From Lasiodiplodia sp. COLG20 (lineage: Eukaryota; Ascomycota; Dothideomycetes; Botryosphaeriales; Botryosphaeriaceae), in assembly GCA_009801085.1 (NCBI GenBank), contig VNWV01000002.1, forward strand, positions 124,001 to 188,000: a stretch of 64,000 nucleotides of DNA, given 5' to 3'. This document shows positions 40,477-53,400 of the stretch, in pieces. Within the stretch, counting starts at the first letter, position 1; each line of letters starts with the position of its first letter. The notes under the pieces were generated by a model that saw nothing but the letters and a program-made list of their open reading frames with translations, was not told the DNA's origin and made no database searches. Position numbers and translations under genes: made by a program.

Positions 40477-42013
40477 GACCCCCCCTCTTGCATGCGTCAA
40501 AAACGCGCTGCTGCGCCTCTTACCTACACGCGCGCATACCCAGCCAGACGGCGACTTGCGTGAAAGACGCTAAAGTCGGGGACCCACATGCCGCGAGATA
40601 GTCGGGTTCTGAGTCCATCGGCCGGGGCTCTGAGAGAGGACCCGAAGCATCAGCCGGCAAACCTGATCTGCAACCACGAGGAGAAGGGCCGGAAGGTTGC
40701 GGACCGATGGATATCGGGAGTCAGCGGTTTAGCTTCACGGCACTGTGGGTATTATACTTTGATTACTGAACGTAGCTGAGGAAGCGACGATGCACGTCAG
40801 ACTTTGCTGACTTGACGATGGGCAAGATGACTGATACTTCACGATTCTCAATTACGAAGTGGTTTAGGGTTTTGGCCTATTTCTGATTTTCATTTTTATT
40901 ATGTAATACTGTGCGAACGACTTCTGCCAGTCCGTTCGCTTGATCAAAGCAGTCTGGCTTAACGATTCGTCGGTAAGAGAGATGCATTCTATCCTCACAA
41001 TGCAGTGTTCCAAACTGATAAAAAGCCTACCAATCTACCAACCAGGTCCATAGCAACCCTATAAACTAAAAATAAAGAAAATGGTAAAAGTTTCCCTCCA
41101 TGTACCATGCAGCACAAGCGGGCCGAATTCGCACCAATCAGAACCCCCGCACGCCGCATCTACCCGGAGCGGCAACCCCATTTCTCGGGCCCAGGAACGA
41201 CATCTCATCTCATCTGCCGACACCAAGTCTCCCAAAACTGCAGCTATGGTCGAGCTTGATTCAGATAAGTCGATGAAGTGTCGATGCTTATCAGTTCCAA
41301 TGTTGTTCGGACCCCTGATCAGACCGGTCAGCCCTTCATACCCTTCACACCCCGCCCGAGCGGCTCGAGTCTCCGGAATACTCAAGTGGTGGACAGTTAC
41401 ATACATGGGATAGTCACGATGGTATTCGTGCAGAAACCCCTGTAAACACAGCATGGCTTTTCCAAATAACTTCCATTTAGTCTTTCCTCAACTCCATGCG
41501 ACATGTCACTTTACTGACGACATATGCCGCGGCTCGGCTATCATTGCAATATGCTCACACCCCGGCGGTAAAGCAGGGCCTGTGCCGGGACCGGTACCTG
41601 CTCCTTTACACGGCTCGGTACGGCTCGTAGCAGCACACACACGGACGGGTGCTTGGGAAAGCTCGGCTCTGCGTTTGATGACAGCCGCGGTAGTAACTCC
41701 GCCCCGCCCCGCCACCACCACCGCCTGCCATGCCGCCATCGGAGAAAGGGGTCCAAGCACTCGTCACAGCCCAGAACGCCTGCATCGTGCCTCGTTCTCC
41801 ACCACCTACATGCGTCCTGCAGCTAGTCGTAGTCGCAGATAAGCGGCATACCTTCCCATCAGAGAGGCGCGCGCCTTTAGCGCGCGCTTGCTTGGCAGCC
41901 TGCTGTGCCACTCGTATTAACTTTTTCCGACAACAAACCGCGCGGCTCGTCCCTCGCCGCCGCAGCACGGTGTGCACCGGCGCGCGCGCTTGCTCGCTCG
42001 GAGTCGTCATGAC

Positions 42014-42025
42014 GCTAGCTAGTCA
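42014..42025. promoter_or_regulatory. Recurring 12-mer GCTAGCTAGTCA (site 2)
   Basis: Identical to the site at 40465-40476. It lies about 1.1 kb past the PKS stop. An unproven candidate. Confidence 0.3.
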
Positions 42026-43120
42026 TACACAGGGCTGCTGGTAAGCGCCGTGCTTCTTCTCAGTAAAAAGCAAAAGCCACCGCGTGCGTTCAGCTACGCT
42101 AAAGGAATCGGAGCCCCACATGCCGTGTCGATACATGGCTTAGCTCGGTTCGTCAGTTGGGACTTATTGGATATTATGCATGGTATGTACATCTTGGTAC
42201 GTGTTAGTTTAATGATCGACACGGGGAAGGGGGGAGGGACGAGGGAGCGGGGGGCACAGACAGAAAGAATACCGGACGTGTACCCTGATCTGCGGAGAGC
42301 CGGAAGGTGGCGGGAAGTTAACGTTTTTTCGGCAAACCACCCAACGTCTGTGAGGTCTTCGGTTGCGGGATCGGGAGACGATGCAAGGACACCGGTGAGA
42401 AACGTGCGTGTTGGTAGTGTTGGGGTGGTGTGGTTTTGAGTTTTGCGGTTTGTTGGCGTTATCTTGCTATTTTGGGTAAAGAGGCGGAAGTGGGTTTGAA
42501 GTGGCTATCTGACCGGGGTAGAGGCACGTGGAACTATAGCGAAAGAGCAGGGCTGATAATGCGTGTAGATGAGACATGGTACAGATCACGTCACTGAAGA
42601 CACTTCGTCAATGCTGAATAGTAGGCAGCGGTGAAGTTACGCACTGATGTTGCTCTCAAACAGTTGGCGATGCAGAATGAGTAGATGTACTGAGATAGAT
42701 ACTTGGTGTTGATGGAAATGGATTTTCATGATGTTATTCAAACAACAGGGGTTCTGTAGACATCGCGTTCAAGCCGGAGAAATTCGACGCATTGCTGTAT
42801 ATCAATTTATCTAGAGGTATATAGGTATAATTGTAAAAAGAAACAACAGCAACAAATCTATCCCCTGATACTCATCTATATATCTAAGACGCTCATAGAT
42901 CATAAAACATTACTAGGAGACTTCTCTGTAAACGCAGACGCAGACGCAAACGACGCTTGAAAGCAAAGAAAGGACGCAGGCGCAAACGCAAACAACGCTC
43001 AAGTCAAGCAAAAGCAGAAAAATCAAACACCAAAGCGCCCAGCATTCGCGAGAAACGCAACAGATGTCAAACAAACAAAACAACCCATTCTCTCCAGGGC
43101 CAGAAACACCCTCAGTCAGT

Positions 43121-46100
43121 TTAGTTCTCCGTCAACTTCCCATAGAACCACTCAACCAGATGCACGACAGTGGGATGGTTCCACGTCAGCGTCGGCGGCA
43201 CCTTGACGGGCGCCATAGCCGCCTGCAGCTTCTGGCGCAGGGCAACCGTCATGACACTGTCGACGCCCAAATCCGACACCGCGGCGCGCGGGTCGATGTC
43301 TTCGATGTCATTCATCATCAGCACCGCGCCGATGCACTCGCGGATCTTGACCGACAGCCAGGCCTTGAGCTCCGGTCCGTCCTTGGGGCGAGCCTCGGCG
43401 TCGCCCTTCTTCTCGTCAGCGGCGGCAGCAGCAGCGGCACCGATGTTGGTGACGCGCCTAGGCGCAATCTCCTCGACGAGAGGGATGGGCGCGGGCTCGC
43501 CGACCTCGAGCGGGCGGGCGCGCGTGATGACCGAGTGGGCGACGTCGAACTTGGCGACGTGCTCCCAGGCGCGGAAGCCCTCGTCGCGGGTGATGTCGGT
43601 GATGCCCTTGGAGTTGAGCTCGACGGTGAGGAAGTCGGTGCTGGTGGCCATGCCGAGGCCGCGCCAGGCTGTCCACTGGAAGGCGACGGCGTTGTCGCCG
43701 TGGGCGCGGCGGTGCGAGGCGAGGGCGTCGAGGAAGGCGTTGGCCGAGCCGTAGGGGGACTGACCTGCGGTGCCGACGAGCTGGCCGATGGACGAGAAGA
43801 GGACGAAGAAGTCGAGGGTGGCGGGCGGGAAGGCCTTGTGCAGGGCGAGCGAGCCGGCGACCTTGGGCTGGAGGACGCGGGCGAAGGACGGCGCCGTCGT
43901 GTCGAGGATGAGGTTGTCCTCGAGGACGCCGGCGGCGTGGATGACGCCGAGGACGGGGGGCAGGGAGAGGCGGTCCAGCGCGGCCGTGAGCTGCTCGTGG
44001 GCGTCGGCGGCGCCAATGTCGAGCGGCACCGCGTGGATCGAGGCGCCCAGCTTCTCGAGAGCGCGGATCTTCGCGACGACGGGCTTGAGGTTGTCGGCGA
44101 CAGAGTTCCACTTGCTGCGCGGCGGCAAGGCGCGACGAGAGACGACGACGATGCGGCGGGCGCCCTTCTCGACCAAGAAGTCCAGCACCTCCAGGCCGAG
44201 GTCACCGAAGCCGCCAGTGACGACGTAGGTGCCCTCAGGCTTGGGCAGGAGCGTCTTGTTCGAGTCGGCCGGGTGGCGCTGGTCGCGAGCGAGCGGCCTC
44301 ATGCGGCCGACGCGCGGGATGCCGTCCTCCATGCGGATGATGTCGACATCGCGCACGTACTTGATGGCCATGGTGGGGAAGACTGGGGCCTCGTTGTCGA
44401 TCAAGGCGCCCCAGACGTCCGGGTGCTCCTGTGCGGCGATGCGACCCAGGCCGTACAGCGCGCCGTGGGCGAGGGCGGTGCTGGACTCGCCCTTGTGCAC
44501 GGCGTCGGTGATGACGAAGAGCTTGGCCGCGGCGCCCGAGTTGACGAGCTGCTTGATCATGAGAACCGTCTCCCAGACGAAGCGGTTGGTCGCATCGGGA
44601 ACCTCCTCCAGAGACTCGACCTTGCCAGGGAGGTAGACGACGGCAGAGCCCTTCTTCTTGAGGATCTCGAGCGTCTGCGGTTGGTTCAGCTCCTCGGCAG
44701 CGTTGGCAAGAAGCACCTGCGGGACTTGGCCCTTCAGCTGGGCCGAGTACTGCTCAAGCAGAGCAGAGTCATCGGAGACCAGCACAACGGAGTTCAGCTG
44801 CAGCGGCTTCTCGGCGAACTTGGGCGGGATCCAGGCAATCTGGTGGGCCAGGCTCTCGACGCCACCGCCGATGCCCGAGGCGCCCTCGACATCCGAGAAG
44901 CGCATCGACTGGAACTTGGCAATCATCTCGCCCTGCTCGTTGAGCACGCTGACGTGCGAGGCCGGGCTCTTATCGTCAGCAGCCTCCTCGATGTAGAGGT
45001 AGCCGATCTTGGGCGGAGGGGCGTCCGACAGGAGGAAGACCTTGTCGATCTGAGAGACAATGCGCATGCGCGGGTCGTTGAAGAAGATGGTCGAGCCGAC
45101 CGAGGTGGCGGCGTCAAGCAGCGGAGCCCACGACTGCGGGTCCCAGTCCATGCTGTCCGTATCGGGGTTCATGTCGACACGCACAATCATCTCCTTCTCG
45201 TTGCCGTAGTGCTCGACGACGCCCCACGGGAAGGCAATGCCCGACACGCCGATCTTCTGCAGGTAGTCCCAGGCAAAACTGTTGGGCAGGATGGTGCCAA
45301 TGCGCTTCTTGATGCCCTCAATGTCGAAGACCTGGGTAGGAGCGGCCTTCTTGGGGGTGCTCCAGTGGGCGGAGCTGTGGGGAATCCATTGGTGCTCCAG
45401 GTCGTCAGTGGAGCCGTTCTTCTGCTCGAGGCGCGAGGCGACCTTGATCTCGTCGCCCTGGACGACGATCTGCACCTCGCGGCGGTCGCTGCTCATGGAC
45501 ACGGGCACGCGCAGCTTGATCTCGCTCAGCTCGGTGCCGCCGGTGGCGTGGTGGAAGGTGTTGACGTAGACGGCAGCGGGGATGATCTCGGTGCCGTCGA
45601 GCGGGTGGGTGCCGGGGAAGGGCTTGGTCTTGTCGTCGAGCTTGGTCGTGTACAGGACCGTGTCGGTGCCGGCGACGGGGGTGCGCTGGCCGAGCAGCGT
45701 GTGCTTCTCGACGTCGTGCTGGGTGCCCTCGCCAGTCGGGCCCGTCTCAACCTCACGCCAGTACGGCTTGTGAGCCCACGGGGTGCCGGGCACACGCTGG
45801 CACCAGGCACGACCGAACTGGGCCTTGAAGTCGACCTGCGAGCCCTTGCCCCAGAGCTGGGCAATGGCGTGCTGGATGCTGCGGGAGGCCGAAGAGTTGC
45901 GCTTCATGGTAGAGATGATGGCAGACTCGGCGAGGTCGCGCTCGGCCAGCGTCTCGTTGATCGAATGGCTGACAATGGGGTGGGTCGAGACCTCGAGGAA
46001 GACGCGAAAGCCGTCCTCGATGGCGGCGTTAACGGCCGAGGTGAGCCAGACGGGGCTGATCATGTTGTTGACCCAGTAGTCGATGTTGCGCAGGCTGTCG

Positions 46101-48715
46101 GCGCGCGGGTACGTGTTGGACGTCGAGTACAGCGGCACGACAGGCGCGCGGGGGTTCAGCGCCTTGGACAGGGCCTCGGCGAGCGGGTCGGCCAGCTTCT
46201 CGAGCATGGGGCAGTGGAAGGCGATGTCGGTCTTGACCTGGAACGTCTTGATGCTGCGCGCCTTCAGGGCCTCGACGTACTCGGCAAGCGCGCCTGCCTC
46301 GCCGCTCACCACGCACGACGACGGCGACGAGTCGATGGCCGCCACAATGTCGCGCCTGTTGCCCAGCTCGGCCGCCACCTGCGCGAACGGCAGGTTCACC
46401 AGCGCCATGCCGCCCAGGCCCTTGACCTGCGCGTACAGCCTGGCCCGGCGCGTCACCACCAGCGCGCCCTCTTCGGCCGTCAAGCAGCCCGCTGCCACCG
46501 ACGCCGCGATCTCACCTACTGAGTGGCCGATCACCGCCGACGGCTCGACGCCCTTCGACCGCAGCACCTGGGCGAGGCCGACCTGGACGACGTACGTCAG
46601 CACCTGGATGTGGTCCGAGTGCTCGAAGTCGCCCGTCCGCAGCACCTCGATGGCCGAGTAGCCGACCTCCTTCCGCACGATGTCGTCCAGCGGCGTGATG
46701 GTCTGCATGAAGACGGGGTTCTGCAGCAGCTCCTTGCCCATGTCGGCCCACTGCGCGCCGTGGCCCGAGAAGACCCAGACGGCATCCTTCTTGGTGCCGT
46801 TGTCGAAGACGCGTCCATCAGCAACCCACTCCGCGTTTCCTCCCTTGGCGAAGGTGCGCAGAGACTCGACGGCCTCCTCGTGGCTGCCGACGACAAAGGT
46901 GGCGCGGTAGTGGTGGGGGGCGCGGCGGAGCGCGAGGGTCGCGGCAATTGCCTTGAGGTCCTCGTCCTTGCCGGCGCCCTCGAGCCAGTCGGCCAGCGCC
47001 GTGGCCTGCGAAGTCAGCCTCTTCTCCTGCGGCGCCGAGATGACCAGCGTGACGGGCTCCGGAGCCGCCTCGTTGATCGGCGCAACGCTGTTGTTGCTCG
47101 CCGGCGCTTGCTCGATGACGACGTGCGAGACGGAACCGCCATAGCCGTACGAGCACACGGCGGCGCGGCGAGGGGTGCCTTGCGGCTCCGTCCACTTGGT
47201 GCGTTCGCGAACCACCTTCAGGCCAGACTTCTCCCAGTCAACACGCGTGTTGAGCTTCTGCAGACGCGTCTGCGGCGCAAGCTCACCCTTGTTGACAGCG
47301 AGCACTGCCTTGACCAGGGAAATGCCACCAGCGGCGGCCTCGAGATGGCCGACGTTGGGTTTGATGGAGCCGATGTGGGCGGGTGCGTCGACAGGGCGCC
47401 CCTTGCCGTAGACGGCCGAGATGGCCGACACCTCGGTCGGGTCGCCCAGGGAAGTCGACGTCGCATGCGCCTCGATGTACCCGACGGACAGCGGGTCGAC
47501 GCCCGACCGCTCCAGCGCCTGCCGCGCCACCAGCTCCTGAGCCTTGGCGTTGGGCGCCATGATGCCGTTCGTCTTGCCGTCCTGCGCCAGCGCGCTGCCC
47601 TTCAGCACCGCCAGCACGTTGTCGTTGTCGGCGAGCGCGTCCGACAGACGCTTGAGAACGAGCACCGCACCACCTTCGCCGCGCGCGTAGCCGTGCGCGT
47701 CGTCGTCGAACGAGAGGCAGACTCCGTCGGGGGAGAGCGCGCCCGCCTTGCCCAGCATGACGAACAGCGCCGGCGCGCACAGCACGTTGACACCGCCGAC
47801 GATGGCGACCTGCGACTCACCGTTGGCGATGGCCTGGCGACCCAAGTGGACCGCCACCAGCGACGACGCGCACGCCGCGTCGACGGCCGAGCTGGGGCCC
47901 ATCAGGTCGAAGTGGTACGATATCCGGTTGGGGATGCCGTGCGCGGTGGACCCGATGCCCATCCACGCCTCGATGTTGGGAATGTCCTCGAGCAGCAGCC
48001 GCGAGTAGTCGTCCGAGTCGACGCCCATGTACACGGCCGTGTCGGACCCGCCCAGCGTCTTGGGGTCGATGCCCGCGTTCTCGAGCGCCTCCCACGACAG
48101 CTCCAGCCCCAGCCGCTGGTGCGGGTCCATCTGCTCCGCCTCCTTGGGCGAGATGCCGAAGAAGGACGCGTCGAAGTTCTCCAGGTTCTCGATGAAGTAG
48201 CCGCGGTTGATGGCCTTGTCGATCTCCTTGGGGTTCCGCACGTCTCGCCGGTACCACGCCTCCCACCGCTTCTTGGGCACCTCGCCCGATGCGTCCTTCT
48301 TGTCCAGGAGGAACTGCCACAGCTTCTCGGGCGTGGTGTTGTCTCCCGCCGCGCGGCAGGCCATGCCGATGATGGCTACATCCTCGTAGGCGGGCTGGGG
48401 AGTATTAGTGCTGAAATTGGGGGTGATCTGAGGAGGACTGGGAGAATTGAAGAGCTTGAGAAGAATGGTGTTGAGGCTGGAGAAGGACTAGGAGAATTAA
48501 AAAGAGGAATTCCAGCCATTGATGGTGAACTCTTGGGAACTGAAGAAGAATGCCGAGGCGGCTGAAAAGCACAGGGAGAGAACTGAAGAGAACTGAAGAA
48601 ACATTGAAGCACTCACAGATTTGGAGGGGGATGAGGGGTTGCTGAGCACCTCGAAGGAGCTCGAGTTGCTAGATGACGGCACGGCGCCGTTCGAGGAGGT
48701 GGAAGTGTTGGCCAT
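43121..48715 (-). CDS. Partially reducing polyketide synthase, 6-methylsalicylic acid synthase type
   Basis: Exons complement 48715..48617 and 48394..43121 (222-bp intron: GTGAGT donor, CACTAATAC branch, CAG), 1790 aa, matching the roughly 1770-1800 aa of 6-MSA synthases. Order: KS (DAACASS, Cys about 208; EAHATSTSLGDP; KPNVGHLEAAAG), AT (GHSVGE, Ser about 656), DH/thioester-hydrolase domain (HPLDGTEIIPAA, His about 963), KR (VVTGGFGDLG about 1421; QSPYGSAN about 1579) and ACP (LGVDSVMTV, Ser about 1745). There is no ER, methyltransferase or separate thioesterase domain, as in MSAS. The family condenses one acetyl and three malonyl units with one ketoreduction to give 6-methylsalicylate or a close relative; the product here is inferred. 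Exon 1 encodes a Ser-rich 33-residue leader. Divergent from the propeller gene at 49470. Confidence 0.94.
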
Positions 48716-49469
48716 TATGCTGGCAAACGGGGTATCTCTTTTGGGTGTTGTTGTTTGGTTCCTCCTCTCTCAACGGCGCGCGCTTGTCCTGCCAGTGGCG
48801 GTTTCCGCTGGGCTCTTATCCTTATGAGAGAAAGCTCCCGCCGCTTCACGAAATGAGGCCACCCAGGACCGTTGTGATAAGACGTGGGGGATGGCCATTG
48901 GCCTCGGCCAGGCCCCCTTGGCCCGGCCCCGAGTGTGGGGCACTGTCTTCACGCTACGGGGAATTCGACGGACGCTTCCGTGTGGGTTGGTGATTGCGGC
49001 GTGGACGCTGGACACCGTCTTTTCGTCGTGTCTGTATTGAGCCAAGGCCCTGGCGCGGCAAGCGAGACGGGCTTCGCGCTTATCTCGCCGCGCGCTGGGT
49101 GATGGGGCGGCGGACGTGTGTCCGAGCTGCCCTCTAGCCTGCTTCCCGGATCGGCAGAGGCGGCGCCACATGGACGGGGGGCAACCCTGACTCGATGGGC
49201 AAGCGAGGCCGCCAGCCCGGGTCGACGGCCAACGTCCGGGAGCGCCATGAATCGGAGCCCAATACCAATCCTCGACGACCAGCGGCGGACCGTGCCGAAC
49301 GCCAGCTCGCACGTGTTGCACACTAGCTAGTCATCGCCAAATGCCCTGACACGAGTCGGCCCTATTGGTCAGCGGCGCGCAGCCCCTATCCCGGGGTGCG
49401 CGCCTCCAAACAAATCCGACCCTGTCCCACCCGCAGCCCTCAACCCTTCACCGCGCGAGAAAATAAACA
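48716..49469. promoter_or_regulatory. Divergent promoter region of the PKS and propeller genes
   Basis: This 754-bp G/C-rich spacer separates the two start codons. It contains CTAGCTAGTCA at 49323-49333, about 140 bp before the propeller ATG. No gene inside is supported. The head-to-head layout suggests co-regulation, which is inference. Confidence 0.55.
49323..49333. promoter_or_regulatory. Recurring motif CTAGCTAGTCA (site 3)
   Basis: Third copy of the motif found at 40465 and 42014, here in the shared promoter of the PKS and propeller genes. Confidence 0.35.
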
Positions 49470-50468
49470 ATGGCCACTGACGACATCCAAGTTGTGCCCG
49501 TCACGCAGTTGCCCGCCAACTCGTGGTTCGAGGGCTTCGCTCTCCGCCCCAATGGCCACATCCTCGCCACCCGCCTCGACGCCCCAGAGCTGTACACCTT
49601 CGACCCGGCCGATCCCACCGCGCGGCCGGAGCTGCTCCACACCTTCCCGGACGCAAATGGCCTGGTCAACCTGTGCCCCATTGGGGACCCCGACGACGAT
49701 GAGTACGCCGTCATAGCCGCCACGGTCGAGCTGCAGCAGGTCCAGTTCGACTCGGCCGTCATCTGGCGCGTGAAGCTCGACGCCGGCAGCAAATGCACCA
49801 TCACCGAGCTGGCCCGCGTGCCCGACTCGGGCTTCTGCATCGGCGTCATCCAGGTCGGCCCGCACACGCTGGCCATCGCCGACTCGCACAAGAACTGCAT
49901 CTGGCGCCTCGACGTCCGGTCGGGCAAGAGCTCGGTGCTGGTGGCCGACGACACGATGAAGGCGGCTACCGAGGAGGACTACTTCGGCATCAACCGCCTG
50001 CGCGTCTCGCACGGCCTGCTGTACTACACCAACACCAGCGCCGGCCTGCTGTGCCGCGTGCCCGTCGAGACGACCGATGCCGTGGACGAGGGCATCAAGA
50101 CGACGGGCGGCGTCGAGATTGTCGCCAGCGACCTGCCCCACTGCGACGGCCTGGCGATCACCGACGATGGTAGGTCCATCTTCACCGCCAACTACATGGC
50201 CGGCGTCGTGTGGAGGGTCGACCTCGAGGGCGACGACAAGAGCATCACGTCCATCCTCACCCGCGGCCTCGCCAGCCCCACCAGCGTCGAGTTCGCCACC
50301 GTCGACGGCAAGCAGCGCCTGTACGTCACGTGCTGCGGCGGCGAGGCCACCAACGTGGGCTGGGTCAACGAGGACGACCGCCTGTCGGAGCTGAGCAAGT
50401 TCAACCTCGAGATCGAGGTCACGGCCGAGGTGACGGTGACGGAGGAGGTCGTCGAGGAGAAGAACTAA
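49470..50468 (+). CDS. SMP-30/TolB-like six-bladed beta-propeller protein
   Basis: Single exon, 332 aa, ATG at 49470. The repeating blades (WFEGFALRPNGHILATRLD, FCIGVIQVGPHTLAIADS, GLAITDDGRSIFTANYMAG, ASPTSVEFATVDGKQRLYVT) match the SMP-30/gluconolactonase-like propeller group, at full family length. There is no signal peptide, so it is probably cytosolic. The tail is acidic and valine-rich (EVTAEVTVTEEVVEEKN). In fungi this group includes lactonase-like hydrolases and, in a few gene clusters, propellers reported to catalyse hetero-Diels-Alder reactions. Because it stands head-to-head with a 6-MSAS-type PKS, a role in processing that product is plausible but unproven. Codon use is strongly C-ending, like the PKS. 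Confidence 0.85.
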   Translation: MATDDIQVVPVTQLPANSWFEGFALRPNGHILATRLDAPELYTFDPADPTARPELLHTFPDANGLVNLCPIGDPDDDEYAVIAATVELQQVQFDSAVIWRVKLDAGSKCTITELARVPDSGFCIGVIQVGPHTLAIADSHKNCIWRLDVRSGKSSVLVADDTMKAATEEDYFGINRLRVSHGLLYYTNTSAGLLCRVPVETTDAVDEGIKTTGGVEIVASDLPHCDGLAITDDGRSIFTANYMAGVVWRVDLEGDDKSITSILTRGLASPTSVEFATVDGKQRLYVTCCGGEATNVGWVNEDDRLSELSKFNLEIEVTAEVTVTEEVVEEKN

Positions 50469-53400
50469 AGGGAAAAGGGAATCCGGAAAGCAAGCCCGAT
50501 GCTGCAAAACATACACATGGGAAAAAGCAACAAACGGCGTAGGCGTTCAACTATTGGGAAATTAGGGAAGGATAGGAGGGAGGCGCGGCGAACTAGCAGT
50601 CCAGTCTCATAGAGCAAGATGTATACCACCACACCACACACACTATTACTACAAGCAACCAGGGCAACCAAAAATTCACTTTTCTTGCTATGGACACAAC
50701 TTCTTCCTGACCTTCTTCGACCCTGTGACGAACTTGCTCACTGACCTGTCAAGACTTCACGCAATCTTCTCCCACTCTCGCGCTCTCCCATCCGGCCACC
50801 TCTCACCACGGGCACAGGACTTGCGGTGGCATCCGACCCGTGTCCCGATTCGCCCGATTTACGATGAGCCCGGAGCGCTCGGCCATCCGCCTGCTCCCGG
50901 GGGAGGACAACTACTGGCCCGGCCGTTTCCCTTCGGCGGTAGCCGCGCGGGCTGTCCCTTCTTTCGTTCAACCAAGTCATGCCGCAGCAGCAAAATACGT
51001 ACGAGCTTTGCGGCACAGCATTCGATTAAGTGTGGGGCCGGCGCGCGCCCGTTTCCCGTTACAACCTCTGCGCAGATGAAAATTTTCGGCACCGGTGAAA
51101 AAAAGTGGGAGAGTGGAAGGTATATGAGAGAGGCGTAGTAATATTGTCAGCGCTAACTGTGCCTCTTGCATGACGCCACAACAGAGAAAATGGATGTTCC
51201 CGGCGGGGTCTGCCCTGTGGTTCGCGGTTAACTGATCACCAGCGGCTTGTGGGTGTGTGGGATGGGAGGCCTTTTCTTCTCGGCCCGTTTTTTCCTTCTG
51301 TGCCTTGTTGCCTGTGCGAAAGAAAAGACCCCCATAGAAATTTCCTGCACTCTGGATGACTCCGTGCGTCCCCTGCGTCTTTCCCATCGGCCCACGGTTC
51401 CCCGAATGCCGTGGGCCGGTAGTGATTGCGGCACAAACCACCGCCCACACAGACACAACACCGTGCCACCCCTTCCCCCCTGCCCTCCCCGGTCACCTCG
51501 TCTCGGCCCTCCCGTGTTCTGATAAGCTCAAGGTCCTGACCGCTGGTAGCGACGACCCATGTTTGAGAGGCAGAGCAAAGCCCCACGCAGGGACCGAGCA
51601 GCGGCGTGGCTGCAGGGGCCGCGGCGGCACGGCTCGCCACTGACGCGGGAGGTGTGACAGAGTGCTGGTTTCCTCAGGCCTCGTTCGCTGTGTTCCAGAC
51701 AACAATGGACAGAGGGACGTATACGCCACCCTTTGAGCCGCCGCTGCCGGAGGCGGACATGGCCGCTTGCCCAATGCTCTCTTTATTTGCGTCAATGTCT
51801 TAGATGCTGCTATACGCTTGTTACCCCGCTAATCGCGAAACAAACTTCGCTTGTTGCTGCTATCAATTTCGACAAAAAACTGATATTCCTATGCCTCTAC
51901 CTTTTTCGTGGTGCTTCGCCTGGCGCAGCGGCCGTTTAGACGGGCTTCCGACCAGGTTTTTTGTGTTGGCTGAGCACGGGGCGCCCGCTCTCCGCTCGCC
52001 CGGGAAGGATTGAATGATGTGGATCTTCCCCTATCAATCATCACAAACAGGCATCTTATCTCCGATCTTCTTCATCCTTCCCGCGGGGAATCTTCACGGC
52101 TCTGGACCAGGCCAATCCTTGTCCGCGGGGAACGCGGTTCAGGCTGTCCGTCGGGCCTTGTTTTTTTTAAGTGCTTACTGGGGGATCCACTTTCTTACGA
52201 CGTCACGAAGGATTGTGTTGCGCCGCTGCCGCTACTTTTACTATAATGGAGGGGCACGACGCGGCGTGGGTGGTTGCATTATGAATAATGGGTTCAAAAA
52301 CAGGCTGGGCCCAGGCCCTTTGGTCATGATGAAACGGGCAGCCTTGGTGCCTTGTTCGCTCTAGATGCGCCTGTTCTGCTGCTGCCTTGCCGCCGGAGTG
52401 GATAATGTGTCCTGCAATGCTGCTCGTTTTCTCCGCTGATCGCCTCTGCAGGAACAGAAAATGGGCTGGGCCTCTCCACCTTGCTGCACGACGCACCGAT
52501 CCTCTTTTCTGCAGGGCGCTCGTAACGAGAGGGTACGGGCCTCAAGAGTTCGTCACGCCGCCTTCAGAAAAAACCAGAGCGTCGTCAATGCAGACGGAGA
52601 GGCTCCGCCTACGAGTCGCGCTGCATACGACACAAAGCGAGAAAAGCAGGGTCTCCAAGCTGCACGCTCTGGCCGCTGGTTCCCCACAGGGCGCCAATAG
52701 TAATCGCTTATCACGCCTGTGCCGCGTTCATGCCTTTGTGGTGGATGAGGCGAAGAAGAGCCGCCCGGGATTTCTTTTTCGATCGATATGCATATGCAGG
52801 TGGTCGGTCGATGGCCCCGGCTAAAATTTGACGCGCCATGAGGCTGTTCTGCAAGGCGGTCTGAATACCGACAGGCAGACCGCCTGAGTGCCGCCCGTTC
52901 CTCCCTCCCCAACCACACGGTTCGTCTTTGAAACAGGGACTGACAAAAGGAGATGCTGGCATGATGATGGTTTCAGAGCTGGGCGGTTTGTCAACGGGGT
53001 GGTAGGGGCAAAAGGTCTCACGCGATATCATTGGGGGTCCTCCCCCTGACTAATGCCTTCCATTGATTCTCCATCCAAATTGCCTATTGCACGCATGCGC
53101 AATCACCGATCCCATAACGCAAGAATCTCATGCGAGCCGAAAACAGGGCAGGACCTTCTAGCGCGCTTCTTCTTTCGACAACGTCAACATTTTCCCTGAC
53201 CGCCTGGTAGGGCTCACAATTCTCGCGTGCGGCGTAGCCGTTGAGGGGTGTCGCTATTGATCAGGGCGCGCCCGTTAGTCCTTCGACTCTCCCCACAGAT
53301 CTTCGTTCCTCGCGAGCGGACGTTTCTCGGATGAGCTCATGCTCCGTTGTCTTGCATGGCTAGCGGCCACGTGAAAAAGTGGTGCCCGCGTTGGCGCGCC

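Larger units (their letters stand above)
39997..43120. other. 3.1-kb gene-poor region downstream of the PKS
   Basis: No gene is supported. Seen here: two copies of GCTAGCTAGTCA (40465-40476, 42014-42025), repeated CGGCTCG words and alternating GCGCGC tracts (41860-42000), and an AT-rich 3' part. Open frames of 110-131 codons at 41059-41454 exist on both strands of the same DNA and show no domain. Confidence 0.45.

Noticed and set aside
41059..41454. 131-codon frame on the - strand in the desert beside the PKS
   Set aside because: It has an ATG but no recognisable domain, and an overlapping frame of similar length is open on the other strand; not enough support.
41862..41890. GCGCGCG/CGCGCGC inverted words, possibly a cruciform or Z-DNA site
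   Set aside because: Low-complexity alternating GC makes inverted repeats unavoidable; no further evidence.
43064..46522. 1152-codon open frame antisense to the PKS
   Set aside because: A by-product of the GC-rich codon use of the PKS; its residue content is Arg/Val/Gly/Asp-biased and no domain is seen.
46523..48565. 680-codon open frame antisense to the PKS 5' part
   Set aside because: Same reason: it mirrors KS and AT coding sequence and has no domain.
51228..52918. Several 70-145-codon frames in the 50.5-55.2 kb region
   Set aside because: They overlap each other on both strands, lack conserved motifs and cannot be joined into a convincing spliced gene.
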